Source: Bradyrhizobium canariense
GTDB lineage: Bacteria > Pseudomonadota > Alphaproteobacteria > Rhizobiales > Xanthobacteraceae
Length of the DNA: 64,000 nucleotides
Direction of reading: 5' to 3'
NCBI RefSeq assembly: GCF_900105125.1
Contig: NZ_LT629750.1
Span: 7,467,001-7,531,000, forward strand
Positions 33,422 to 42,038 of this stretch are shown here, in pieces. The stretch's first letter is position 1. The number at the start of each line of letters is the position of its first letter. The translations under genes and the position numbers were made by a program. A model generated the notes under the pieces. That model was not told where the DNA came from, made no database searches, and saw only the letters and a list, made by a program, of their open reading frames with translations.

Positions 33422-34276
33422 TCAGCGCGATTTAGGCGGTGGTCCTGCGGGGCAGCCGTTCGGCGGGCCGGCGTCCCGTCCGTATACGTGGACGTAGTCG
33501 ACCAGGAGCGTGGAGGGGTTTGGTGTCTGATCGATAGGCCAGCCGCTGCCGAGCGCAAGATTCACGAGCGGATACAGCGGGCCATCAAGTTCAGGCGGAG
33601 TAGGTTGACTCCAGACCTGCTTGCCATCGAGAAAGAAGGCGACGGCCTGCGGCGACACGTCGACTCCGTATGTATGATAGTCCTGGACCAGGGAGCCGTC
33701 GGGAACGGTGATCTTCTCGCCGGTGGCTCTCGTCTTGGCCGTGTCCTTGTACCAGATATGAAGTGCGGTTCGATAAGCGTCCGTGAACTGGCCATAATAT
33801 TCAATGACATCTATTTCCACATTGCGATCGGAGCCAGCCACCGGCTTTAGTGCGGCCAGCCAAAAGGCCGGCCAGGTACCGGGCCCCGGCGGCATCTTCA
33901 TCCGCACTTCGAAATATCCGTAGCGTGTTCCAGCGCCCGCGCCTGACGCGTCGGCTGCGGCGATGAGGCCCGAAGCCCATCGCCCCTCGCGGTCCTTGGA
34001 GGCCGTGATGGAAAGAATTCCGTCCTCGACCTTGAACGGGCCGCGCGGTCCCGGATCCGCAAATCTTGCGTCACCAAAATCACCGCTCCACGGCGTGTGT
34101 GCGGTCCAGCGTGCCGGGCCGATGCGATGGGCGGAAATGCTTTCCTCGTCGAAATCCTCGATCATGACAGGATGGAGCTCGCACGAGCCGGAAGTTTCCG
34201 GCGAAGCCGCGTATGCAACTGGAACCTTCAAAGCGACCAGAGCGATGGCCAGGAAGCCGGGCAACAATTTATTCAT
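33422..34276 (-). CDS. Secreted glycoside hydrolase family 16 (EPS depolymerase)
   Basis: A 284-residue endo-glycanase with a Sec signal peptide (LLPGFLAIALVALKVPVAYA then ASP). The GH16 active-site motif ExDxxE appears as EIDVIE at residues 154-159; the first Glu is the nucleophile and the last the acid/base. Flanking family segments are RYGYFEVRMKMPPGPGTWPA, FHxYGVD-type DYHTYGVDVSPQ and LVNLALGSGWP. Inside an exopolysaccharide locus it most likely trims or cleaves the polymer, as rhizobial ExoK does. It is co-oriented with the GT4 gene. The beta-1,3- or 1,4-glycan specificity cannot be told. Confidence 0.92.
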   Translation of the reverse strand: MNKLLPGFLAIALVALKVPVAYAASPETSGSCELHPVMIEDFDEESISAHRIGPARWTAHTPWSGDFGDARFADPGPRGPFKVEDGILSITASKDREGRWASGLIAAADASGAGAGTRYGYFEVRMKMPPGPGTWPAFWLAALKPVAGSDRNVEIDVIEYYGQFTDAYRTALHIWYKDTAKTRATGEKITVPDGSLVQDYHTYGVDVSPQAVAFFLDGKQVWSQPTPPELDGPLYPLVNLALGSGWPIDQTPNPSTLLVDYVHVYGRDAGPPNGCPAGPPPKSR

Positions 34277-34491
34277 CTGGCACGCTCCTCGATGAGATCA
34301 ACATGGCGTTAATTTAAGCATCGACATGGTTGCCGTCTGTCATGTTGGCCGGGGCAAATCGCCATGGCAAGCCATTTGAAATCACGCGATGTGCGCGCTC
34401 CGCGCGGAGCAAAATAGATCTACCGTCACAACATTGAGCACTGCGTGACACCGCCGTTCCGATGTGAGAGGCCCGAATAGCACGGCGCTGA

Positions 34492-35916
34492 TCACGCAAT
34501 CTGCGCCGAAATGGTTTTTAACCGGATTCCAAGGACGAAAAGTGCGCCGATGTAGACCGCGGCGCCAAGCGCGGAGGTAACTCCCAGCTCAAGGATTCCG
34601 TTGAGGTGATGCCCGGCAAATTCACGCTGTAATATCAGGACAAAAAGGGCCATCACGGCGCACGCTGCTCCGACTTTCCAGAGGTGACCGATCTCCGCAG
34701 CTGCGTTAGTGCCCACCAGATACTTCGCGGTCAGCAGCGACAAAACAAACATGATCAGTGAAACCGCTCCGCGCGCGGCAATCACTCCCATCAGGGAATA
34801 AAAATATAATCCAAGTAACATCAAAGAAACCTTGCAACACAATTCGATGAAGCTCAGCCGAAATACGAGGTTCGTCCGGTTCGTCGCAAGCGCGAGGGAA
34901 TGCAGGGGTTGATAGAAGGCGTTAAGAACGCTCGATAAAGCCAGCCACTGCAAATAAATCGCTGCGTCGTTCCATTTGGCGCCCAACAGCGCATTGACAA
35001 TAAGATCTGCAGTCATGGCCATGCCGATGCATGCCGGAGCCGCAAGCAGCATCGTAAAGCGTGAGGCCTTCGAGTAGGCATTTCGAAGCCGCTCGCGATC
35101 GTCATTGATTCTCGAGAACGCCGCCATAACCGGCTGCATCGCCGGACCTATCAAGCTCTGCGTCGGCAAAACCGATAAATCGCTTGCCATCGCATAGCGG
35201 CCCAGATCGGATCTGGTGACGAAATAGCCGAGCAATATCCGGTCAAATTGCCAGCTTAAGGCGGCAACGAGTTGCGCCATCGAAAGCCATCCCAGAAATG
35301 TCGAAAAGTCAGCGAGATTGGCCAGCGAAAGTTTCGGCCTGTATGGCGCGAGGAGATATGAAATCAACATCGCGGCGACAGGAGCCGATATGCTGTTGGC
35401 CGCGATGGCCCAGTAGCCGCCTCCTAGGTATACGACCGAGACTGCCACGATGAAGGCTGCGATTTTTCCGAGGATCTCGGCGATAAATACCTGCCGAAAA
35501 CTCATGTCCCGAATGTACCTCACCATAGCGGGACTATAGAGACTGCGGGCGATCGGCCCGATTACAATAACGGCGACCAAGGCGAAGAGACGATGGTCGT
35601 TGTAAATGCGGGAAAATGGCCACGCCGCCAGAAGCACGACCAAGGCGAGGACAAGACCTCTCAGAGCGCCCAGCGTGAAGGCCGTGTCCAGATGGGATTT
35701 CTTGAGGCGATCCAGGCGCGTCAGTGCTTGAATGAGCGGAATTTCAAGCACCATATCGGCGATCACCGTAAGGGTCATGGCGAGCGCGGTTAGGCCAAAG
35801 TCCGCCGGGGTCAGCGTTCTGGCCAGGACAAGAACCGTAACGAAGTCGATGAGGCGGCCTGCCAGACGGGCTGAAACCGTCCAGCCAGCCCCCAGAAGGG
35901 TTTTCATTGTCAGCAT
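34492..35916 (-). CDS. Wzx-type lipopolysaccharide/oligosaccharide flippase
   Basis: A 474-residue integral membrane protein of the MOP/PST superfamily that moves the undecaprenyl-linked repeat unit to the periplasmic face. It has about 12-14 TM helices. The start region MLTMKTLLGAGWTVSARLAG is followed by VLVLARTLTPADFGLTALAM, the typical Polysacc_synt motif. Loop segments include FVTRSDLGRYAMASDLSVLP and VMAAFSRINDDRERLRNAY. The start at 35916 is chosen (GGGA upstream); an ATG three codons later is an alternative. It likely works with the polymerase-like protein at 40391-41797 and ExoP. A 215-bp gap separates it from the GH16 gene. Confidence 0.92.
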   Translation of the reverse strand: MLTMKTLLGAGWTVSARLAGRLIDFVTVLVLARTLTPADFGLTALAMTLTVIADMVLEIPLIQALTRLDRLKKSHLDTAFTLGALRGLVLALVVLLAAWPFSRIYNDHRLFALVAVIVIGPIARSLYSPAMVRYIRDMSFRQVFIAEILGKIAAFIVAVSVVYLGGGYWAIAANSISAPVAAMLISYLLAPYRPKLSLANLADFSTFLGWLSMAQLVAALSWQFDRILLGYFVTRSDLGRYAMASDLSVLPTQSLIGPAMQPVMAAFSRINDDRERLRNAYSKASRFTMLLAAPACIGMAMTADLIVNALLGAKWNDAAIYLQWLALSSVLNAFYQPLHSLALATNRTNLVFRLSFIELCCKVSLMLLGLYFYSLMGVIAARGAVSLIMFVLSLLTAKYLVGTNAAAEIGHLWKVGAACAVMALFVLILQREFAGHHLNGILELGVTSALGAAVYIGALFVLGIRLKTISAQIA

Positions 35917-36084
35917 TATTGCAGTCCCGGATTTGTGCTCAATCGCGCAACCCCTCTGCATGCCCCGGGTTCAACTGACCGCGAACTGGGCGTTGCAGCC
36001 GTTCGTACATGTTGCCGGCTTGACGGCAATGCCGCCGTCCGAACGGGCAAGCGCCGGCACAGAACGAGTGGCTGCGTCCGAAGT

Positions 36085-38166
36085 TCAAGAGGCTGCCTTG
36101 TCATCGCTTGGGCCATCAGGCCGAGACACCACTCCAGAACGAGACACTGCGATGTCTCGAACCGCGGGGCGGATTGCGATCGCGCGCTCAGGTTCCACAC
36201 GCCCCCTCAGCACGTCCGCAAACCCACGAAAATTACCTCGCAGCCGGCCTCTGCGATCGATGAAAGGTTCTGGCTTCGCCGCTCCCAATATGTTGCTCGT
36301 GATGTTCCGAAAGAGCTGCCCGGCAACCTGCCCAACCGTCATTGTTTTCTTGCGCAGCATGTAGATGGGATTAACGATCTGCGAATAACCGAGGCGATCG
36401 CCCGATACCCGGCCGCTCTTGACGCCCATATGCACGCCGCAGGCGCTCGCGGACTTGATGAGTTCGCCCCCGCGCTTGGCAAGAGCTGCGCTGAAGTCGC
36501 GGTCCTCGAGCCACCCATAGAGCACCAGACGTTCATCGAACTTCAGGCCGCCGATCGCGGACAAACGGAACGCCATGTTGCAGCCGTAAGGGCTGTAGGG
36601 TTCGATGCGCGACCAGGAGGTCGAACGATCGCCGGTGTCCAGAATGCGGACCGCGTCATTGAAGCTTAACCCCGGTCCCTTGATGTCATCGGCGAGAACG
36701 TGACCCGTGAAGGCGACAACCTGCGGCTCGTCGCGAAAGGTCCTGGCCGCCATGGCCAACCAGTCGGCATCGGCTACAAAATCGTCATCAAAGAAAACCA
36801 CGACGTCAATTTCTGCCGGAAGCGCCGCCAGCGCCGCATTTCGTTGCGCTGCCAATCCGGGCCGTCCCGTCACAATTGTGACAGCCGGCAGATCGGCGGC
36901 CTCGCCGGCGTCCTCACGGACCACACACGACACAATGATGGTTGCGGGCTTCAGGGTCTGGGTTTCAAGCAGGTGATTGAGCGTAGCAGTTACAATCTTG
37001 GGACGGCCGAGGGTTGCGACGACGACCGCGACCTTGGGCATGGGACGATCTCCAACGCTGAGCGAAGCCGAATGCGTCTTGGGCTCACGCATGAGTTCGA
37101 GATAGCCGGCGGCCGTATCGGCCCAGGAAAACAGGCGAACCTGTTCACGACCGCGCCCAACCAGGTCCTGCCTGAGACCAGATGATTGCGCGAGCGCGCG
37201 CACGTGATGAACCCATGCGGCGGGATTGTCAGGTGGCGCCATCAGCGCAGCATCGCCGCACACCTCGGGCATGCTTGCGCGGTCCGACGAGACCACCGGA
37301 CAACCGCGCGCCATCGCTTCAACGATGGGAAGGCCAAACCCTTCTGTCCAGGACGGGAAGAGCAGGCAGAGAGCCCGGTCCATCAGGTAAGCTAAATCAT
37401 GATCTGTGACGTAGCCGACCACCTTGACGTTTGGCGCGGAGGACAAGGTCTCCGGCGCGAAGATGCCAGCGCCTCCGCCCGCGACAATGATGTCGAGGCC
37501 CATTTCAGCCAGCTCGGGTGCGGCGTCGAGCAGCAGTTGCAGATTCTTGTGACGTGCGTGTGATCCGAGCGCGAGCACAAAGCCGTGTTCGGAACGTTCA
37601 TGTGCCTCGGCGACAACCGTTGGGCCGATGCGCGCGAGTGCAGGATCCCAGGCGAGCGCGTGCTCGTGGCCGTCAGGAAGCACCATGATGTCCGCAGCCC
37701 GCACCGGAAGGTAACGGGCGATCTCGCGCGCAGAGTAGGCCGAAACCGTCGTAATTCTCGCAGCGCGCCGGGCGAGAAGCGGCTGAAGCGTACGGTAAAC
37801 CGTACGAAATGCGGAGCCATAGCTTTCGGGCGCAACAAATATGTTGGCGTCGTGAATGCACACGACCTGATCGGTCTTCACGGCGGGCGCCGTGTTGCAC
37901 AGATTGAGCAAACGCCCATGCCAGCGCGCGGGTAGAACGATTTGCTCCCAGGAATGCCCGGCGAGCGGGCCAGCACTAACGAGTGGCATCGCCGAGAAGC
38001 CCGGATCTGGAGCCGACGGTGGCGCGACGATCGGCGCATTGGCCTTCACGTCCGAAAGGACGGCGTTCATGGCGGTGAGCACATTGCGCGCATAGCGCTG
38101 CACCCCTGTCACGGGCTGGGTCAGGAAACGGCCATTGACGCCAAACGAGGGGGAGGTTGAGCTCAT
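36085..38166 (-). CDS. Bifunctional GT4-GT2 glycosyltransferase fusion
   Basis: A 693-residue natural fusion. Residues 1-370 are a GT4-like GT-B enzyme starting FGVNGRFLTQPVTGVQRYAR, with SHARHKNLQLLLDA and the donor site FPSWTEGFGLPIVEAMARGC. Residues about 378-640 are a GT-A family 2 domain: VAVVVATLGRPKIVTATLNH, DVVVFFDDDF (metal-binding DXD) and the ED motif in YGWLEDRDF. A variable tail of about 50 residues closes it. Two consecutive sugar additions by one protein are likely. A GT2 domain joined to a GT4 domain is uncommon in rhizobial exopolysaccharide loci. The gene starts 14 bp after the stop of the upstream acyltransferase gene. Confidence 0.92.
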   Translation of the reverse strand: MSSTSPSFGVNGRFLTQPVTGVQRYARNVLTAMNAVLSDVKANAPIVAPPSAPDPGFSAMPLVSAGPLAGHSWEQIVLPARWHGRLLNLCNTAPAVKTDQVVCIHDANIFVAPESYGSAFRTVYRTLQPLLARRAARITTVSAYSAREIARYLPVRAADIMVLPDGHEHALAWDPALARIGPTVVAEAHERSEHGFVLALGSHARHKNLQLLLDAAPELAEMGLDIIVAGGGAGIFAPETLSSAPNVKVVGYVTDHDLAYLMDRALCLLFPSWTEGFGLPIVEAMARGCPVVSSDRASMPEVCGDAALMAPPDNPAAWVHHVRALAQSSGLRQDLVGRGREQVRLFSWADTAAGYLELMREPKTHSASLSVGDRPMPKVAVVVATLGRPKIVTATLNHLLETQTLKPATIIVSCVVREDAGEAADLPAVTIVTGRPGLAAQRNAALAALPAEIDVVVFFDDDFVADADWLAMAARTFRDEPQVVAFTGHVLADDIKGPGLSFNDAVRILDTGDRSTSWSRIEPYSPYGCNMAFRLSAIGGLKFDERLVLYGWLEDRDFSAALAKRGGELIKSASACGVHMGVKSGRVSGDRLGYSQIVNPIYMLRKKTMTVGQVAGQLFRNITSNILGAAKPEPFIDRRGRLRGNFRGFADVLRGRVEPERAIAIRPAVRDIAVSRSGVVSRPDGPSDDKAAS

Positions 38167-38180
38167 TGTCCTCGCTCCGA

Positions 38181-39416
38181 CTATTGCGCCCGGCCGGAAC
38201 TATCCTGGCGGGGACTTAGCCGGGACTCAAAAGCGAACGCCGACATGAATGGACGTTCAACGACGACATAAAACAAGGCGCCGAAAAAGAGCGATGCCGG
38301 TATCAGAACAACAATATACAGGCTGTAGATTGCGGCCGGATGATGCAATGGAATGTGTTTGAGTAATACAGACGCAACACCCTCAATCACAACGATGTGA
38401 ACCAAATAGATCGAATAACACATCGTACCTATCAACGCGACCCAAGGTGCACCCATGAGTCTGCGGCTGATACGCCCATGCATCGCGCCGAAATAACTTG
38501 CGAGCACAGCCGATAAGAGCGCGAAATTCCAAAAGACGTCAGACCAGCCACCGCCGGGTTTCGCGTCAACTTGCGTGAAGTACAGGCCTATCAACAACAG
38601 CGACAATACCCCGGCTGCGAATAGCAGGTCGAAACGCGTAGAGACGATTTCCGAGAGCGCGGTTCGCATCCGGACGAAGTCCGCCGTGACAATCCCGGCC
38701 ACAAACAAGTACATGTGCGCCAAAAGGCCATATCGAAATCTCCCGTCGAATGGCCGCAAAAAGTCAAACAGACCGGCCGCTGCGATCAACAACACAATGC
38801 AAACGCAAGCTACGGCAGTGCGAAGGCGCGCGTGGCGTGATCGCATCTGGAGCCAGATCAGCAAAGGGGCGAGCAGATAGAACTGGATCTCGATCTCGAG
38901 TGACCAGGTTGGAGGGTTCAGTCGAGATGACGTGTCATAGACCAGCCCGTGAAGATAGAACAGGCTGGCCAGCCAGCTGTGCGAGATTGGCAGGTTCGAT
39001 GTTGCCGAGCCGAACCCGACTGCCGCGACGATGAGCAGGCAGATCGTGATAGCAATGACATATGGCGGGTAAATCCGCCGAAGCCGCTGCAGGTAAAACC
39101 GTCCGATGCGCCACGTTGCCGGCGGGCGCGACAGGAATGGTTGCGCGATAACATAACCGCTGATGAAGAAAAACAGCGCGACGCCGACTTCGCCGTGAGG
39201 AAACCACGGGTACAGATTGTAAACCTGTTGCCCATCAAGATTGAGGTAGTCGACGAACCGGTCGGCCCGCAGTGAGACGTGCCACAAGAGGACGATGGCT
39301 ATCGCCAGAAAGCGAAGGCCGTCGATCTGTGGGATATACGCCGTGCGCGTCGTTGGTCGCCCGATGCGTTGAGGAAGCGACGCCATGAAGTCAAATAAAG
39401 CCTGTCCACGCAACAT
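38181..39416 (-). CDS. Acyltransferase family 3 (ExoZ-like sugar O-acyltransferase)
   Basis: A 411-residue membrane O-acyltransferase with about ten TM helices that adds acetyl or other acyl groups to exopolysaccharide sugars. The conserved first helix is YIPQIDGLRFLAIAIVLLWH, with the catalytic His. The FYLQRLRRIYPPYVIAI arginine motif and GEVGVALFFFISGYVIA follow, as in OafA/ExoZ proteins. There is no periplasmic SGNH domain in this protein, and an SGNH hydrolase is encoded separately 156 bp upstream (39573-40394). A second ATG (MASLPQ) is possible. It probably modifies the repeat unit built by the neighbouring glycosyltransferases. Confidence 0.93.
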   Translation of the reverse strand: MLRGQALFDFMASLPQRIGRPTTRTAYIPQIDGLRFLAIAIVLLWHVSLRADRFVDYLNLDGQQVYNLYPWFPHGEVGVALFFFISGYVIAQPFLSRPPATWRIGRFYLQRLRRIYPPYVIAITICLLIVAAVGFGSATSNLPISHSWLASLFYLHGLVYDTSSRLNPPTWSLEIEIQFYLLAPLLIWLQMRSRHARLRTAVACVCIVLLIAAAGLFDFLRPFDGRFRYGLLAHMYLFVAGIVTADFVRMRTALSEIVSTRFDLLFAAGVLSLLLIGLYFTQVDAKPGGGWSDVFWNFALLSAVLASYFGAMHGRISRRLMGAPWVALIGTMCYSIYLVHIVVIEGVASVLLKHIPLHHPAAIYSLYIVVLIPASLFFGALFYVVVERPFMSAFAFESRLSPRQDSSGRAQ

Positions 39417-39572
39417 ACTGCCTCCACTGAAATAACTTGCAGACGCTGCGGGAATTTTATGGTCGGCTTCGAGTTGGAACAGCAGGTCAATTCCCCGGCG
39501 TCGTATGTAAGTATTCGTTAAATCGATAAGTCGTCGGTATAGCGCCTCGCGATCCGCTTCACTCCTGATTAG

Positions 39573-40394
39573 CTATTTCAACGAACGCGTGATTTCGTCA
39601 TCCAATGCATCCGACAATATGCGATAGCCGAGCGGCGTGGGATGCAGATAGTCATCTTCCAGATCCCGCGACATGCCGCTGCCAGCAGGCGACAGCGTGG
39701 CTCCCGGATCGGCATAGAAAATAATTTTGTTATCGGCACATGCCGCTATTCGACGATTGATCTGGTCTCCCATCTGCCGCCAAATATCATCCGGGGCCGC
39801 TCCGCGCGGCAGAAGGCCCAGCAGGAGAATCCGGCTGCTCGGAGAAAGGTTGCGGATTGACCGGATGATCTCTCCGATTCCGATTGCCACCGCTTCGGGG
39901 TTGCCTCCGGGGTAGGTGTCGTTGGCGCCGATCAACATCACGATCAGATCGGGACGCAGAGATTTTCCCAATCCCATGCGCGGCAGCCGCCACAGCATTC
40001 CTTGTGTCGTGTCGCGTGCCACGCCCAGATGCAGAGCTCCCATGGAGCCGAAATGCCGGTTAAAGAGGTCGGGATCCCAGCGCTCAACGATGGAGTCGCC
40101 GAGGAACAGCAACTTGACGCGCGAAAGATCGGAGTTGGCGAGTTGGTGCTCGATCTCGTCCACGCGGGGGCGCCAGTCCGGCAGTTCGTCGATAGGCCTC
40201 GCGGTCGCCTGCGGCGGCAATGGTTGGCCCGCCCGCGGTGCAGGGCATGAAGCCTGTGCGGCGCCGCCGAAGATGAGGCTGCAAATCGCGGTTAGTCTCA
40301 TGGCGGCGATCATGGGCCGCGCACAGTACGGGATGCCTGTCTCGAGATACTTCGAAAAACGGCCATTGAAACGGAAGGACGAGCGCGCGCTCAT
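39573..40394 (-). CDS. SGNH/GDSL-family hydrolase
   Basis: A 273-residue SGNH hydrolase. Block I GDSIVERWDP supplies the nucleophile Ser, block III GANDTYPGG the oxyanion Asn, and block V DDYLHPTPLGY the catalytic Asp-His pair. A hydrophobic N-terminal segment (MRLTAICSLIFGGAAQA, then SCPAP) looks like a signal peptide, so the true start may lie about 30 residues downstream of the chosen ATG. Its start overlaps the stop of the polymerase-like gene by 4 bp, so the two are translated together. An esterase or O-acyl-transfer role on the polymer, paired with the ExoZ-like acyltransferase next to it, is plausible. Confidence 0.88.
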   Translation of the reverse strand: MSARSSFRFNGRFSKYLETGIPYCARPMIAAMRLTAICSLIFGGAAQASCPAPRAGQPLPPQATARPIDELPDWRPRVDEIEHQLANSDLSRVKLLFLGDSIVERWDPDLFNRHFGSMGALHLGVARDTTQGMLWRLPRMGLGKSLRPDLIVMLIGANDTYPGGNPEAVAIGIGEIIRSIRNLSPSSRILLLGLLPRGAAPDDIWRQMGDQINRRIAACADNKIIFYADPGATLSPAGSGMSRDLEDDYLHPTPLGYRILSDALDDEITRSLK

Positions 40395-41797
40395 GCTCTC
40401 GCTCCGGTCAGTGGGCTGGATTCGGCGAAAGGTTCTTCAGCCGTCCGTTCGGGTTCCGCGCAGGCCATCGCGGCTAGCACGTAAAATAACAACCCCTGCT
40501 CAACGGTCGGGGCCGCAAGGGCGTCGCCTATTATCAGACCCAGGCAAGCATTGCGCGCTGCAAGGCGGACGTCGGAAGGGAACGTCCGCGGTGTGCCGCG
40601 GCCATGCAAGAATGCCGTCCCGATAAAGAGCAGATAGAAGAGTGATCCCGGTATCCCAACATTTGACACCAGCGCAAAGGGAAGACTCGAAGTCCGAACC
40701 GTGCCGAGGCCGACACCCAGCCCATAGGAATCGAAGAAGTTCTGCAGCGCATAGACGTTCCAGGCATCGCGCGCAACGCCGGAATCCGAACCAGCCTTGT
40801 TGAAGATCAAGAGGTCGATGTAGTTGCGTACCGTTTCCGACGCCGCGTCATTGAGTAATACGGCAAGGACCACCGCGATTACCGCGAGTGGCGCGCACAG
40901 CACCGCTGCCGAGCGATAAGGTCTATTGGGGTGAAATCCAGAGCGAAGCAGAGCTGTCGCATACAGGATCAGGAGTACAGGGCCCGTACCGGCAAGTCCT
41001 GTCGACGACGTCGACAAGACAACAAGGACCAGTGAAGCGATCGCCAGAACACCGGTTAATGCCGGTCTGCGCCCACACAGCCATAGTGTCCCCGTGAAGC
41101 CGAGCGCCCCCAGCGTTGTGCGCGCAAACGCCGACGCTTCCGGAAAGGATCCGACAATACGCTTTAACCCGCTTACTTCCTCCTCATTGTGGAGCGTGTA
41201 CTGGGCGTTCCGCATGAACTCCAGCAGCCATTGTGTGCCGCTGGAGTAGGTGACGACATCAACCAACGCGAACAGAACGTTACCCGCGGCATAAGCCAAA
41301 AGCGCGCCGGTGATTGCCGCGAAGCCGGCTTGTGTCGAGGCGACCGCTACAGCAATGGTGAAGCAGATCAGATCGGCGATCATATAGACCGATTGTGTGA
41401 AATTACTGGATACCGGGCCAAGCGGCACTGTTGAGCCAGTGGCGGCATATTCCGAAGCTCCAAGCGGAATGATTTGCGCGTCGCCGGCCAGGAACCTGGG
41501 AATGAGGATGGCGCTGACGACACCGTACAGCACCAGGCACATGAGCCAAAAACCTGGTTTCGGGAAACGTATGGAATCGATGGCGCCAGCCCTCTCGTGG
41601 TTCCGCGTGAACACGGTTGCGGCGACGAAAGCCAGGAGAAGATGTGCAGGCTGGATATTGGCCGGACCAATCAGAACAGCGGCGGCAGCTCCGAACAGCG
41701 TTGCGACCACGAGCGTTGCAAATGCGGCGCGATATCCCAGCAGCAGGCCTAGCAGGCCGGCTATGATTGTCAGCAGACCGATAGGCTCGATACTCAT
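40391..41797 (-). CDS. O-antigen ligase/polymerase-like membrane protein (ExoQ/Wzy role)
   Basis: A 468-residue protein with about 11-12 TM helices, starting MSIEPIGLLTIIAGLLGLLL. The Wzy_C-like region lies at about residues 190-380 (GSFPEASAFARTTLGALGFT, then ASLVLVVLSTSSTGLAGTGP). A periplasmic loop between late helices contains NKAGSDSGVARDAWNVYALQ, as in O-antigen ligases and exopolysaccharide polymerases. It likely polymerises flipped repeat units in the periplasm. Its stop overlaps the SGNH hydrolase start (ATGA). An earlier ATG 20 codons upstream is possible but poorly supported. Ligase and polymerase cannot be separated by sequence here. Confidence 0.85.
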   Translation of the reverse strand: MSIEPIGLLTIIAGLLGLLLGYRAAFATLVVATLFGAAAAVLIGPANIQPAHLLLAFVAATVFTRNHERAGAIDSIRFPKPGFWLMCLVLYGVVSAILIPRFLAGDAQIIPLGASEYAATGSTVPLGPVSSNFTQSVYMIADLICFTIAVAVASTQAGFAAITGALLAYAAGNVLFALVDVVTYSSGTQWLLEFMRNAQYTLHNEEEVSGLKRIVGSFPEASAFARTTLGALGFTGTLWLCGRRPALTGVLAIASLVLVVLSTSSTGLAGTGPVLLILYATALLRSGFHPNRPYRSAAVLCAPLAVIAVVLAVLLNDAASETVRNYIDLLIFNKAGSDSGVARDAWNVYALQNFFDSYGLGVGLGTVRTSSLPFALVSNVGIPGSLFYLLFIGTAFLHGRGTPRTFPSDVRLAARNACLGLIIGDALAAPTVEQGLLFYVLAAMACAEPERTAEEPFAESSPLTGARA

Positions 41798-42038
41798 CGT
41801 GCAATATCCGACGCTGCTAAGGTTGACCGGATCCGCATCATCGCTACCCGAGCCCAATCGCTTGCCCGCTTCGGGCTAACATTATTCCACAGCACGTTGC
41901 AATTTATTGAAATCTCTCAAGTCGTTGCAGCCGATCTGCTCTGCACGATCCGTGCCAGACTCGAGGATGGCTTACCGAAAATGCGGACCGCGCGAAAAGG
42001 TCCGCAGGATCGAGGTGGGCGCCGCGTTGGCCGATCCC

